Source: Actinomadura terrae (GTDB lineage: Bacteria; Actinomycetota; Actinomycetes; Streptosporangiales; Streptosporangiaceae). From it: a stretch of 64,000 nucleotides of DNA. The notes below the pieces were generated by a model, which saw only the letters and a program-made list of their open reading frames with translations, made no database searches and had not been told where the DNA came from. Shown one piece after another: positions 35,732-45,152 of the stretch. The DNA lies in NCBI RefSeq assembly GCF_022751215.1, contig NZ_JAICDG010000003.1, forward strand, positions 434,001 to 498,000, given 5' to 3'. The position numbers and the translations under genes were made by a program. Positions within the stretch are counted from its first letter, which is position 1. Every line of letters begins with the position of its first letter.

Positions 35732-36526
35732 ATGAAGGCCCGTCCGATAACCCGGTTGCGCGAGGGTATTGACTCTCTGTTTGACAAGAGTCAAACAGAG
35801 GTCGAAGTGATTCCTGAACTGGGCCGGCTAGGGGCCCAAGTGCTGCTCCAGATGGCGCTCGACGCCGAGGTCACACTTCAGTTGGGCCGGCACACCGGCC
35901 AGCAGCGCACGGTCGGGCGTGCCGGCGTGGCTCCCGTCGTGCGGAGCGGTCACCGCGTCGTCGTCATCAAGACGACCGCCGGCCCGGTGCGCCTGTGGTG
36001 GCCGCGGTTGCGGGGCGGCCAGGGCGGCTTCGTCTCGCGGATCTACGGGATGCAGACGATCGACGTCGAACCGCTGATCCGGTTGTTCGTCACCTCGCAT
36101 GTCAGACGCCTCGACGCCACGGAGGTGCACGAAGCGCTCGTCCGCGCGTTCGGGCTGCCCGCCGCCGTGGCCTCCACGGTGCTGCTCCAGGGAGTCAGCC
36201 ATCGCATGGTCGTTGACTGCGAGGCGTGGGGACGTCGTCGGCTGGAGGGGATGGACCTCGGTTCACTGCGGTTCGTTCCTGGGCGTCTGGCCGTGTCGGA
36301 CGTTGTCGACGGTGGTCCCGTTCTCGCGGTCGGGGGAGTGTCGGGCGATGGAGACCCGTCCTTCCTCGGCCTGTCCCCAGGAGCCGCCGACTCGGTGGAG
36401 GCATGGACGGCGCTGCTGACCGATCTCGCCGCCCGGGGCCTTGACGGGCCCGCCTCGGTCGCCGAGCCGGTGCCATCGGCGTTGGTCACGGCCTTGAGCC
36501 GGGCGTTCTTCGCGGTGGTTCGCTGA
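35732..36526 (+). CDS. IS256-type transposase-like protein, probably inactive
   Basis: A 264-residue protein aligning along its length with the N-terminal two-thirds of IS256 (mutator) transposases. The helical region QVLLQMALDAEVTLQLGR, the R-x-GHR...V.T.AG.V...PRLR motif (RSGHRVVVIKTTAGPVRLWW), the helix-turn-helix region and the core DGGPVLAVGG...FLGLSPGAADSVEAW..LLTDLAARGLDG are visible. The first catalytic Asp position reads as Pro (FVPGRLAV) and the second as Glu (VAEPVPSAL). The protein ends before the third acid. The frame is intact and no terminal inverted repeats were found, so domestication is as likely as decay. Confidence 0.65.
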   Translation: MKARPITRLREGIDSLFDKSQTEVEVIPELGRLGAQVLLQMALDAEVTLQLGRHTGQQRTVGRAGVAPVVRSGHRVVVIKTTAGPVRLWWPRLRGGQGGFVSRIYGMQTIDVEPLIRLFVTSHVRRLDATEVHEALVRAFGLPAAVASTVLLQGVSHRMVVDCEAWGRRRLEGMDLGSLRFVPGRLAVSDVVDGGPVLAVGGVSGDGDPSFLGLSPGAADSVEAWTALLTDLAARGLDGPASVAEPVPSALVTALSRAFFAVVR

Positions 36527-36899
36527 CTCGCGGAACCGTCTCCCCCTCCTCCGCAGAATGCCCGAATGAGCTAAATATCTTGGCTTATGTACCGAGATGT
36601 CCCTTTTCGTGCATTGGGCTCTCAATGACCCCTTGTACGACGGAACGCAACTGCTGATCCTTGACCTCGGGCCGATCATGGAGCGGAGGCCGGGGTGGGG
36701 ACGAAGCAGGGCTACACCGAGGGGCATGGTGTGAACGACTCAGCGACCTCGCAGTCACCATCCCTTCTCCTCGCCTCGCCCGGGTGACCGCAGACCCGTT
36801 GTCTTGACGACGGTCCTTTCTGAGCGGAAGGACCTCACCCCCCGCTTGAAAACTGGATGACGAGCGTCTCGCGCGCTCGTCTGGCCGAAGGGTGCCCTG
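36527..36899 (+). other. gene-free leader of the RHS toxin with two hairpins
   Basis: These 373 bases hold no convincing gene. GGTCCTT (36812-36818) pairs with AAGGACC (36828-36834), and GACGAGCG (36859-36866) pairs with CGCTCGTC (36874-36881), the latter just ahead of the toxin start. TTGACG at 36804 could be a -35 element, but no good -10 follows. The hairpins may control toxin expression. Confidence 0.4.
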
Positions 36900-39800
36900 G
36901 TGGCCTTCCGTCGTACGCTCGCTGCGGCACTGTCGGTGCTACTGGCCGTTCTGCTGACGATCCCCGCCGAGTTGAATGCCGCTTGGGCCGAAGGGCCGCA
37001 ACTCGCGGTCAACGGCTCGGCGCTGGACGGGAAGACGCTACCGGCACCGTTCACGGCCACGGTGCTGGACCCGGGAACGGTGAGCAGCGCGGGCGTGACG
37101 TTCCTGGTCAACGACTCCTACGCCGGCAAGGACACCGCCGCTCCGTACGAATGGACCATCGCCGACGCCACGGCGCACAAGTTGAAGGCGCGCTGGATCG
37201 ATTCAGCGGGGAAGACCGTGGAGACGGTGGCGAATTTCACCGTCAGTGACACGAACACGCCGGTCCTGAAGGTGAACGGGGCGAAACTCGATGGGGCCTC
37301 GGTCACGTCGCCGTTCAGGGCCGTGGTCGAGGGAACCGGCCCGGTCGACGCCGGCGGCGTGACATTCCTGGTGGACGACTCCTACGCGGGAAAGGCCACC
37401 TCCGCGCCATACGAGTACACCGTCGTCACCGGCGCCGGGGCGCACAAGCTCAAGGCCCGATGGAAGAACGACGCAGGGGTGCAGACCGAGACGTCGGCCA
37501 CCTTCACCGTCACCTCCTCGGCCAACCCGTATCTGCAGGCCAACAACGCCGCGCTCGACGGGGCGACGCTCCCGGCACCGTTCACCGCGACCCTCGCCCA
37601 GGCCGACACGGTCGATGCCGCCGGCGTGACGTTCCTCGTGGACGACTCCTACGCGGGCAAGGACACCTCGGCGCCGTACGAATGGCAGGTGAACGCGGCG
37701 GAGGGTGCGCACAAGCTCAAAGCCCGATGGACGAGCGGCCAGGGTCTCGCGCTGGAGGTCGTTGCCAACTTCACGGTGGGCAAGCCCGGGGACCCGCCGG
37801 AGCTGCCGGAAGCGGTGCCGGCGAAGATCAGCGTCGCGCCGGGGCCGGCACTGAAGCGGTTGTGGACCACGGTCGACAACAGGCGCAACAAGGTCCAGGG
37901 CCTCTACGACTGGTCGAAGGTCGGATACGGCGGCGGCAGCGTGCTGCCGGACTCCTCGCAGTACCTGCGGGACGAGGATCAGTGCCGCATCACCGCCACC
38001 GAACTGGAGAACGACTACCACGTCGTCCCCGACGACGGAGGCAATGACACCTCCGGGCTCCAGCGCGCCATCGACGACATCAAGAAGAACTGCTCGCCCA
38101 CGGGTTCGCAGTTGAAGATGTCCATCATCCAGCTCCCCAAGGGCACGTTGAACGTCACCCGGCAGATCTCGGTGGACGCCGACTATCTGCGGATCCGCGG
38201 CCAGGGAACCGGGAACACGGGAACGAAGATCGTCTTCCGGCCGGACGAGAACACCCGCTACGACAAGATCACCAAAGACGGCAGCCGCTGGGATCTCGAC
38301 GCCATGACAGGCGAGGAGAACGCCAGCGGCGGGTGGATCTGGCCAGGCCGCGGCCTGTTCCGCGTGCAGTCCCGGAAGGTGGCCCCCGAGTACCAGACCG
38401 CCTATGACAACGCCCCGGCCAACCGCAAGGACCTGTACGAGGGCAGCGTCAACGTGCACTGGCGCGCGGGCGTGAAGCTCGGATCGAAGGCCGGCGATAC
38501 CGGTTATGCCGCCCGCAAGGGCGACAAGGTCATCCAGCTCGACCCGAACTCGCCGATCACCGTGTTCGACACCTTCAAGGTCGGCGGCATGGTCAACGTC
38601 CGGGTCGCCAACAGCAAGAAGTTCTACGAGGAGATGAAGGCGCTCCCCACGGAACACCAGCTGGACAACCTGCACATGCGGCAGCAGATGATGATGGTGA
38701 CCGCCGGCGACCCCTTGGCGCGCACCCTGACCCTGGACAAGCCGCTGGAGTTCGACGTTCCGATCAACTCCACCGCCGACGGTTCCGACCCCATCGACGG
38801 CAAGGTCTTCGACTCCAAGGTCTCCCCGATCGTCGACCTGGTCACCAACGTCGGGTTCGAGAACTTCGCCTTCACCCAGGACATGCCGGGCCTGGACAAG
38901 GAGAAGGCGAGGAACAACTACGGCAACATGGCGCCGGACGCGGCCATGCACGGCATCGTGTTCAAGTGGGCCGCCAACTCCTGGGTCGAGGGTGTCCGCT
39001 CGGACATGACCGGGTCCCACCCGATCGTCACCGAGGAGGCCGCGAACCTCTCGATCGTCGACAACCGGTTGGACGGCGCCTGGAACAAGGGCAAGGGCGG
39101 CAACGGGTACTTCCGCGGCTCCCGCGTCTGGGACTCGCTCTACGCCGGCAACACCACGCGGAACCTGCGTCACTTCACCTTCCAGTGGTCCGCGGCGGGC
39201 AACGTCGCGATCGGCAACAGCTTCGACTCGGACCTGAACCTGCACGGCGGCTACGAGCGCAACAACCTCTTCGAGCTCAACGAGGTTTCGGTTCCCTATG
39301 CCCATCGGCCGGCCAACTGCACTTCCAACTGCGGTGACGAAGGCGGGTCCGATCCCGACGACTCGCAGTGGTATCCCATCTGGTGGGCCGCCGGGAAGAA
39401 GGCCGTCAAGTGGTCGGGCTCGTCCGGCCCGAACAACGTCTTCCATAACAATCACCTGCTCAAGCAGGTGAACTCCGAGACCGAGCCGTTCAACCCCTAC
39501 TACAAGGACCGGAAGCGGATCTACCAGTTCGGCTGGGACGGCTCCAAGTTCAAGCACCTGGAGCAGAACGGCGACCCCATCGCCGACTGGGCGCACAACG
39601 AGACCATGGACTACACCGGCGGGCGCGGCATCGTCGCCGACAAGACCTTCTCCGGCAGCAGTGTCTTCCTGCGCTCCATCAGCCTGACCGGTTACGGCGG
39701 CCCGCACCCGCAGAAGCTCCAGCAGACATGGGGGTGCTCCTGCTGGGACGGCTCGGGCATGGTCAACACCCGCCTGGCCGCGGACCCGGTCAACACCGCG

Positions 39801-42800
39801 ACCGGCGCGCTGATGGAGCACTTCGACGACCTCGAAGTCGACGGGTTGGGCAAGAGCCTCGGGTGGACCCGGACCTACAACAGCCTCGACGGGACCGACG
39901 GCCCACTGTCACCCGGCTGGACCTTCGCCTACAACGCGAGTATCGCGAAGGGCACGGTCACCCATGATGGCGTGACCAGTGAGGTCGTCACCTACCGCAA
40001 CGGCACCGGCGGTCAGTCGCAGTTCGCCAAGGACGACAGCGGCCGTTACAAGGCCATCGACCCCGCCATCACCGCCACACTCACCGAACTGGCCGACGGC
40101 TGGCAGTTGAAGAATCTCGACGGTGACATCCTCCGGTTCAACTCCGGCGGCCAACTCACGCACGATTTCGACGACCAGGGCCACGGGGTCGCTCTGGTCT
40201 ACTCCGGTGGGCGCCTGTCCACCCTCACCGACCACCTCGGGCAGACCTTCACCGTCGGCTGGGGCACCGATGGCGCCGCCGCCGGGAAGATCATCAAGGT
40301 CTCCGACGGCCACGGCCGATCCATCTCCTACGGGTACACCGAATCCGCCGGCAAAGCGCGGCTGACCAGCTTCACCGACGTCACCGGTGCCACGACCACC
40401 TTCTCCTACGACCCGTCGACCGGTTTCGTCAACGGCATCACCGACGCGCTCGGCCGCACCACCGCCCGGACGACCTACGATCCAGCCACCAAGCGGGTCA
40501 CGTCCCAGAAGGACGCCTCCGGCGCGACGACGAATTTCGCCTGGGACGCCGAAAGTGAGACCGCCACCGTCACCTTCCCCGACGGAACCACCCGCCAGGA
40601 CATTTACCAGAACAACGTCCTGGTCTCCCAGGTGGGAGCAGACGGCCGGACGTCCAACACCTACTACGGCGCCAACAACGAGGTCATCGCCGAGAACGAT
40701 CCGAACCAGGCGCTGACCAAATCCACCTATGACGAGCGCGGGAACCTGCTGAAGCGCACCCTTCCCGCGGAGCCGGACGACGAGTCCCCGCCGTTTGAGG
40801 AATGGACCTACGACTCCGGTAACAGGGTCACCAGCCACACCGACGCGCTCGGCAACAAGACCACCTACGACTACGACGACCGGGGACGGCTGGCCACCAC
40901 GACCAACCCGGACGGCGGCACCACCAAGCTCACCTATACCGCCGCCGGGCAGGTGAAGACGTCCACCGACCCCCTGGACCGCACCACCACCTTCGACTAC
41001 AACGGCGCGGGCGACCTGGTGAAGCAGACCAGCCCCGGCGGAAAAGTCACCACCTGGACCTACGACGACGCCCACAACAAACTCACCGAGACATCCCCCC
41101 TCGGCAACGTCAGCGGTGCCGACCCCGCCAAGTACACCACCAGGTGGACCTACGACCTCGCGGGCCGGGAACTGACCGAAACCGACCCGCTCGGGCGCGT
41201 CACCACCAGCACCTATGACGGCGCCGGACAGCTGACCGAGGCCAAGGCGCCGGATGGCGGCATCACCAAGTTCACCTACAACGACAACGGCGACCCGCTG
41301 ACCGAAACCGACCCGCTCGGCCGTGTCACGCGCTACGAATACGACGGAGCAGGCCGCAAGAGCGCCACCGTCGGCCCGGACGGCGGCAGGACCACCTACG
41401 TCTTCGACGACGAGGGCAAGCTCGTGTCGGTCACCGGCCCGATCGGCAACGCCGAGGGAGCCTCGGCCGAGGAGAAGCGCCGCGACACGACCACCTACAT
41501 CTACGACGCGGCCGACAACGCCATCCAGACCCGGCGGGTCGACCCGAACGACCCCGCCAAGTACCTGGTCAGCGCCACAACCTACGACCTGCGAAACCAG
41601 CCGGTCACCGCCACCGGTCCCGACGGCGCGCAGACCAGGAACAGCTACGACGACAACGGGCAGATCACCAAGACCGTCGCGCCCGACGGTGCCGAGACCA
41701 CGATCACCTACGACCCTCTCGGCCGGGAGAAGACCCGTACCGGAGGCGGCCTCTCCGTCACCAACACCTACGACAAGGCCGGCCAGCTCCGCAGGACCGA
41801 GACCGGCGGTGGCGCCGTCACCACGCACGAGTACGACGACGACGGGCAACTCCTCGCCACCGTCGACCCGCGCGGGAACGTCGCCGGCGCCGATCCGAAC
41901 GACTACCGGACCGTCTTCACCTACGATGCCGGCGGCCAACGCACCAAGGTCACCGACCCGCTCGGCCACAGCGTGGGCACCGAGTACGACCCGGCCGGCC
42001 AGGAGGTCAAGACGACCGACGCCGCGGGCCACGCCACGACCTTCGCCCACGACGCGCTCGGCAACGTCCAGTCCGTCACCACCCCCACCGGGGCGGTCAC
42101 CACCTACACCTACGACAAGGGCAGCCAGCTCACCCAGCTCAAGAACCCCCGCGGTGGCATCACCAAACTGACCTACGACGACGCCGGCCGGCTCAAGACC
42201 GAGACGACGCCGGGCGACCGCACCACCACCTACGACTACGACCCCGCCGGTCGCCTCACCTCGAAGAGGTTGCCGACAGGGCAGATCAAGTACGGCTACG
42301 ACAGCGTCGGCCGCCCGACCTCCGTCGACTACGACGACGGCAGCCCCGACCTGGCGTACCGGTACGACGCGGCGAGCCGCCCGGTCGAGATCACGCAGAA
42401 CGGCCCGTCCGGTGCGAAAACCACCAAGGTCTCCTACGACGGCGACGGACGCGTCACCAAACTCGCCCGGGACGGCGAGCTGTTCGTCTACGACTGGGAT
42501 GCGAACGGCAAGCTGGTCAAACGCACACTTCCGGGAAACCGGGCGCAGTCCTACACCTATGACACGGACGGCCGCGTCGCTTCCACCACCCTGACCGGCG
42601 CCACGCCCCTCAAGGTCGACTACACCTACGATCCGGCCGGCGCGCTCAAGACCACGACCCGCCAGGACGGGCCCACCACCGACCGCACCTACGACCGCGC
42701 GGGACGTCTGACCGACCTACGCCACGTCCAGGGCGACACCCCGCTCGTCTCCCACAAGATCGCCTGGAACGAACGCGGCTTTCCCTCGACCGTCACCACC

Positions 42801-44534
42801 ACACGCGGCGCCACCGCCACGACCTCGACCTACGACTACGACGATGACGGGCGCCTCACCAAGTACTGCCAGGCGATCGGCGGCCAGTGCACCGGCGACT
42901 CCGGTTACACGGCCTACGGCTACGACCCCAGCGGCAACCGCACCAGCCTGACGACCCGTAAACCGGCCAGTGCCGGCGGCGGAACCACGAGCACCTACAC
43001 CACCTTCGATCCGGACGACCGGCCCATCCAGGACAGCGCCACCGAAGGCGGTCCAGCCACCACCCGCTACACCTACGACGACAACGGGAACCTGCGGTCC
43101 CAGCAGACAGGTACCGCCACCAGGAACTTCGTCTACGGCCTCGACGCCAACCTGCAACAGGTCACGCTCGAGGACGGACGCAACGTCACCTACGCCTACG
43201 ACGAGAACGGCAACCGCACCAGCCGCGCCATCAACGGCGTAAGGGACGCAGGCTGGCAATGGGACGGCCTCGGGGATCTGGCCACACGCATCGCCGAAAC
43301 CGATGCCAACGGCACCGTCACCCACCAGTGGTGGGAAGACCCGGTCAGCTCGCTCGGCACCGCCCTGACCGACGCCCCGGCCAACGCTCCACCGACCTGG
43401 CTGCTCGACGACTACCAGGGATCGATCACCGATGCCGCCGCGAAGCAGGGCGGCGGCCTGGCCCTCGTCGGTTCCGGCGAGCAGGACCCGTTCGGCTCCC
43501 CGATCGCGACGACCGGCACCTACACCGCCAACCCGCTGCGTTTCCACGGGCAGTACCTCGACGGCGTCACCGGCCTGTACGACGTCCGCGCCCGCGACTA
43601 CAACCCGGCCACCGGCGCCTTCACCGCCACCGACCCGGTCAAGGCCGCCGCCGGTACGCCGTTCACCAACACCTACCACTACGGCTACAACAACCCGGCC
43701 GTCGTCACCGACCCGAGCGGAGAGTTCGGGTTCCTCGCGAGAGTCGGCATCGGCGCGATCGTCGGTGGCGGACTCAGCTACGCGGCCCACGGGCTGAGCA
43801 CGGGCGACTGGTGGAGCAAGGACGCGGCCTGGGCCGCGGGGAGCGGCGCCCTCGCCGGCGCGTTCGGCGGAGGCTTCAGCTCCTCCGCCCGCACGATCCT
43901 GCGCCTCGGCGGCTACGCCCTCGCCGGCGGAGCCGGCAACCTCATGTACGGCTGGGGCACGAGCAACGGCGGCTACGGCGGCTACGACGCCCTCAACGAC
44001 TTCGGAACGGGCGCCGCCTGGGGCCTCGCAGGCCCCGCCTTCGGCGGAGCCTTCCGCGCCATCAAACCCATCATCCCCCCACAAATAGCCCGCTGGAGCC
44101 AAAAAGGCCTCGAAAAGGCCTGGGGCCCCCTCAAAAAGGCGCTAGTCAAGTGCCCATTGATCAATAGATTCATCAAAAAGGAGGCGCAGGTAACTCGGAA
44201 TAGAGCAGCAGGAAATGCTGCATCTGATAGAATAGCAGTGAGATATCCTGGTTCGAAGCGAGAGTATTCGCTTAGCGCAGCCAGTGGGCGTCGGGTTATC
44301 GACATTTTTACGCCAGGCGGAAAGGCAATTGAGTCAAAGGTGGGACGCACGTCATACGGAGCACGGGAAAAGCAGGAACTAAAACGTGATATCGAACTGC
44401 TGAAGGATCCATCGTCGCCAGTGAAGTTCGTGGAGTGGCATTTTAGTGAAAGTAAAGTCACTGGGAAAAAGGGGCCGACGAGGCAGCTCGAAGAGGCACT
44501 GAGGAATGCCGGAGTAAAGATCGTGATCTATTAA
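36900..44534 (+). CDS. RHS-repeat polymorphic toxin with nuclease tip
   Basis: A 2,544-residue exported polymorphic toxin. A Sec signal ends after AWA at residue 30. Three Ig-like repeats of 88-89 residues follow (about 32-296), each with FLVxDSYAGK and LKARW. A parallel beta-helix (pectate-lyase-like) domain spans about 370-940 (DDGGNDTSGLQRAID). Then come a DUF6531-like start (NTATGALMEH) near 966 and many YD/RHS repeats to about 2190. The RHS core (YDVRARDYNPATGAFTATDP ... TDPSGEFG) ends near 2275. A Gly-rich linker leads to the C-terminal ~125 residues, where D2468, E2478 and K2480 (VIDIF, IESK) fit a PD-(D/E)xK nuclease. GC drops sharply from about 44150, so the tip was probably swapped in. 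The GTG has GAAGGG upstream. Confidence 0.92.
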   Translation: MAFRRTLAAALSVLLAVLLTIPAELNAAWAEGPQLAVNGSALDGKTLPAPFTATVLDPGTVSSAGVTFLVNDSYAGKDTAAPYEWTIADATAHKLKARWIDSAGKTVETVANFTVSDTNTPVLKVNGAKLDGASVTSPFRAVVEGTGPVDAGGVTFLVDDSYAGKATSAPYEYTVVTGAGAHKLKARWKNDAGVQTETSATFTVTSSANPYLQANNAALDGATLPAPFTATLAQADTVDAAGVTFLVDDSYAGKDTSAPYEWQVNAAEGAHKLKARWTSGQGLALEVVANFTVGKPGDPPELPEAVPAKISVAPGPALKRLWTTVDNRRNKVQGLYDWSKVGYGGGSVLPDSSQYLRDEDQCRITATELENDYHVVPDDGGNDTSGLQRAIDDIKKNCSPTGSQLKMSIIQLPKGTLNVTRQISVDADYLRIRGQGTGNTGTKIVFRPDENTRYDKITKDGSRWDLDAMTGEENASGGWIWPGRGLFRVQSRKVAPEYQTAYDNAPANRKDLYEGSVNVHWRAGVKLGSKAGDTGYAARKGDKVIQLDPNSPITVFDTFKVGGMVNVRVANSKKFYEEMKALPTEHQLDNLHMRQQMMMVTAGDPLARTLTLDKPLEFDVPINSTADGSDPIDGKVFDSKVSPIVDLVTNVGFENFAFTQDMPGLDKEKARNNYGNMAPDAAMHGIVFKWAANSWVEGVRSDMTGSHPIVTEEAANLSIVDNRLDGAWNKGKGGNGYFRGSRVWDSLYAGNTTRNLRHFTFQWSAAGNVAIGNSFDSDLNLHGGYERNNLFELNEVSVPYAHRPANCTSNCGDEGGSDPDDSQWYPIWWAAGKKAVKWSGSSGPNNVFHNNHLLKQVNSETEPFNPYYKDRKRIYQFGWDGSKFKHLEQNGDPIADWAHNETMDYTGGRGIVADKTFSGSSVFLRSISLTGYGGPHPQKLQQTWGCSCWDGSGMVNTRLAADPVNTATGALMEHFDDLEVDGLGKSLGWTRTYNSLDGTDGPLSPGWTFAYNASIAKGTVTHDGVTSEVVTYRNGTGGQSQFAKDDSGRYKAIDPAITATLTELADGWQLKNLDGDILRFNSGGQLTHDFDDQGHGVALVYSGGRLSTLTDHLGQTFTVGWGTDGAAAGKIIKVSDGHGRSISYGYTESAGKARLTSFTDVTGATTTFSYDPSTGFVNGITDALGRTTARTTYDPATKRVTSQKDASGATTNFAWDAESETATVTFPDGTTRQDIYQNNVLVSQVGADGRTSNTYYGANNEVIAENDPNQALTKSTYDERGNLLKRTLPAEPDDESPPFEEWTYDSGNRVTSHTDALGNKTTYDYDDRGRLATTTNPDGGTTKLTYTAAGQVKTSTDPLDRTTTFDYNGAGDLVKQTSPGGKVTTWTYDDAHNKLTETSPLGNVSGADPAKYTTRWTYDLAGRELTETDPLGRVTTSTYDGAGQLTEAKAPDGGITKFTYNDNGDPLTETDPLGRVTRYEYDGAGRKSATVGPDGGRTTYVFDDEGKLVSVTGPIGNAEGASAEEKRRDTTTYIYDAADNAIQTRRVDPNDPAKYLVSATTYDLRNQPVTATGPDGAQTRNSYDDNGQITKTVAPDGAETTITYDPLGREKTRTGGGLSVTNTYDKAGQLRRTETGGGAVTTHEYDDDGQLLATVDPRGNVAGADPNDYRTVFTYDAGGQRTKVTDPLGHSVGTEYDPAGQEVKTTDAAGHATTFAHDALGNVQSVTTPTGAVTTYTYDKGSQLTQLKNPRGGITKLTYDDAGRLKTETTPGDRTTTYDYDPAGRLTSKRLPTGQIKYGYDSVGRPTSVDYDDGSPDLAYRYDAASRPVEITQNGPSGAKTTKVSYDGDGRVTKLARDGELFVYDWDANGKLVKRTLPGNRAQSYTYDTDGRVASTTLTGATPLKVDYTYDPAGALKTTTRQDGPTTDRTYDRAGRLTDLRHVQGDTPLVSHKIAWNERGFPSTVTTTRGATATTSTYDYDDDGRLTKYCQAIGGQCTGDSGYTAYGYDPSGNRTSLTTRKPASAGGGTTSTYTTFDPDDRPIQDSATEGGPATTRYTYDDNGNLRSQQTGTATRNFVYGLDANLQQVTLEDGRNVTYAYDENGNRTSRAINGVRDAGWQWDGLGDLATRIAETDANGTVTHQWWEDPVSSLGTALTDAPANAPPTWLLDDYQGSITDAAAKQGGGLALVGSGEQDPFGSPIATTGTYTANPLRFHGQYLDGVTGLYDVRARDYNPATGAFTATDPVKAAAGTPFTNTYHYGYNNPAVVTDPSGEFGFLARVGIGAIVGGGLSYAAHGLSTGDWWSKDAAWAAGSGALAGAFGGGFSSSARTILRLGGYALAGGAGNLMYGWGTSNGGYGGYDALNDFGTGAAWGLAGPAFGGAFRAIKPIIPPQIARWSQKGLEKAWGPLKKALVKCPLINRFIKKEAQVTRNRAAGNAASDRIAVRYPGSKREYSLSAASGRRVIDIFTPGGKAIESKVGRTSYGAREKQELKRDIELLKDPSSPVKFVEWHFSESKVTGKKGPTRQLEEALRNAGVKIVIY
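36993..37790 (+). repeat. three Ig-like repeats in the toxin N-terminus
   Basis: The VTFLV motif starts at 37095, 37359 and 37626, giving periods of 264 and 267 bases. The copies agree at SYAGK and HKLKARW but differ between, so this is protein-level repetition with old divergence. Confidence 0.8.
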
Positions 44535-45064
44535 TGGTTAACTGGAATGGTTATGAGCCCTATGTTCCACTACATGAAGGTCTCCTTGACGAGTTGACGC
44601 GAAAGCAGGCGCGGGAGGAGTTTAATCATCTCATGGGGGCGAAGTCAGCGCGAATACAGGAGTTGCGAAACCTTCTCCAAGTTAACGAGGTGCGCTACGG
44701 ACTGGACGATCAGTCGATACAAGATCTAAACGACTGGTTCCGCGTCAACGTTCAGCCAAATCCGGATCTACCTGAGCGTCTAGAAAATATTTGGTATGCG
44801 GTGGTGAACGACGTTGCATTGCATTTGGGTGACATAATAATCTTGCGAAGCCCGCGCCTCCAGTGGATAATGTTCGTGGCGGGGAAGAAGAATATGGCCT
44901 ATCAAAGGCATGTCATATCAGGTTTCACCCGCGTGGCCAATCCAAAATACAATGTGGATATTGATATCGCTGTGGCCACCTATGCTCACCAGATAATCGC
45001 CGGCGAGCAAGTCGAAGTCGATTATTTCCTTCAGGTGGTCCGACATTGTGAAAATGTAGCATAA
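44534..45064 (+). CDS. putative immunity protein, low-GC copy
   Basis: A 176-residue soluble protein. Its ATG overlaps the toxin stop (TAATG), so it is translationally coupled, which is the normal place for the immunity gene of a polymorphic toxin. It is rich in aromatics and acidic residues (DWFRVNVQPNPD, ENIWYAVVNDVALHLGD), with no signal or membrane segment, so it would neutralise the nuclease in the cytoplasm. Base composition is as AT-rich as the toxin tip. About 78% of residues match the second copy at 45566 in a gap-free hand alignment. No named immunity family recognised. Confidence 0.75.
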   Translation: MVNWNGYEPYVPLHEGLLDELTRKQAREEFNHLMGAKSARIQELRNLLQVNEVRYGLDDQSIQDLNDWFRVNVQPNPDLPERLENIWYAVVNDVALHLGDIIILRSPRLQWIMFVAGKKNMAYQRHVISGFTRVANPKYNVDIDIAVATYAHQIIAGEQVEVDYFLQVVRHCENVA

Positions 45065-45152
45065 TGTCGAAGCGAGGGATCCCTGTCGGTTAATGTCAAC
45101 ATTGTATCGGTTCCATGCTGTCTGTAAACGTTAAAATTGATGCGGGGACATT

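Noticed and set aside
36993..37790. Three regular repeats that could suggest a repeat array
   Set aside because: The 264-267 base period is coding and matches protein-level Ig-like repeats; there are no short identical repeats with unique spacers.
37203..44102. Long minus-strand open frames opposite the RHS toxin
   Set aside because: High GC leaves antisense frames open; their translations are Val/Gly-rich with no family features.
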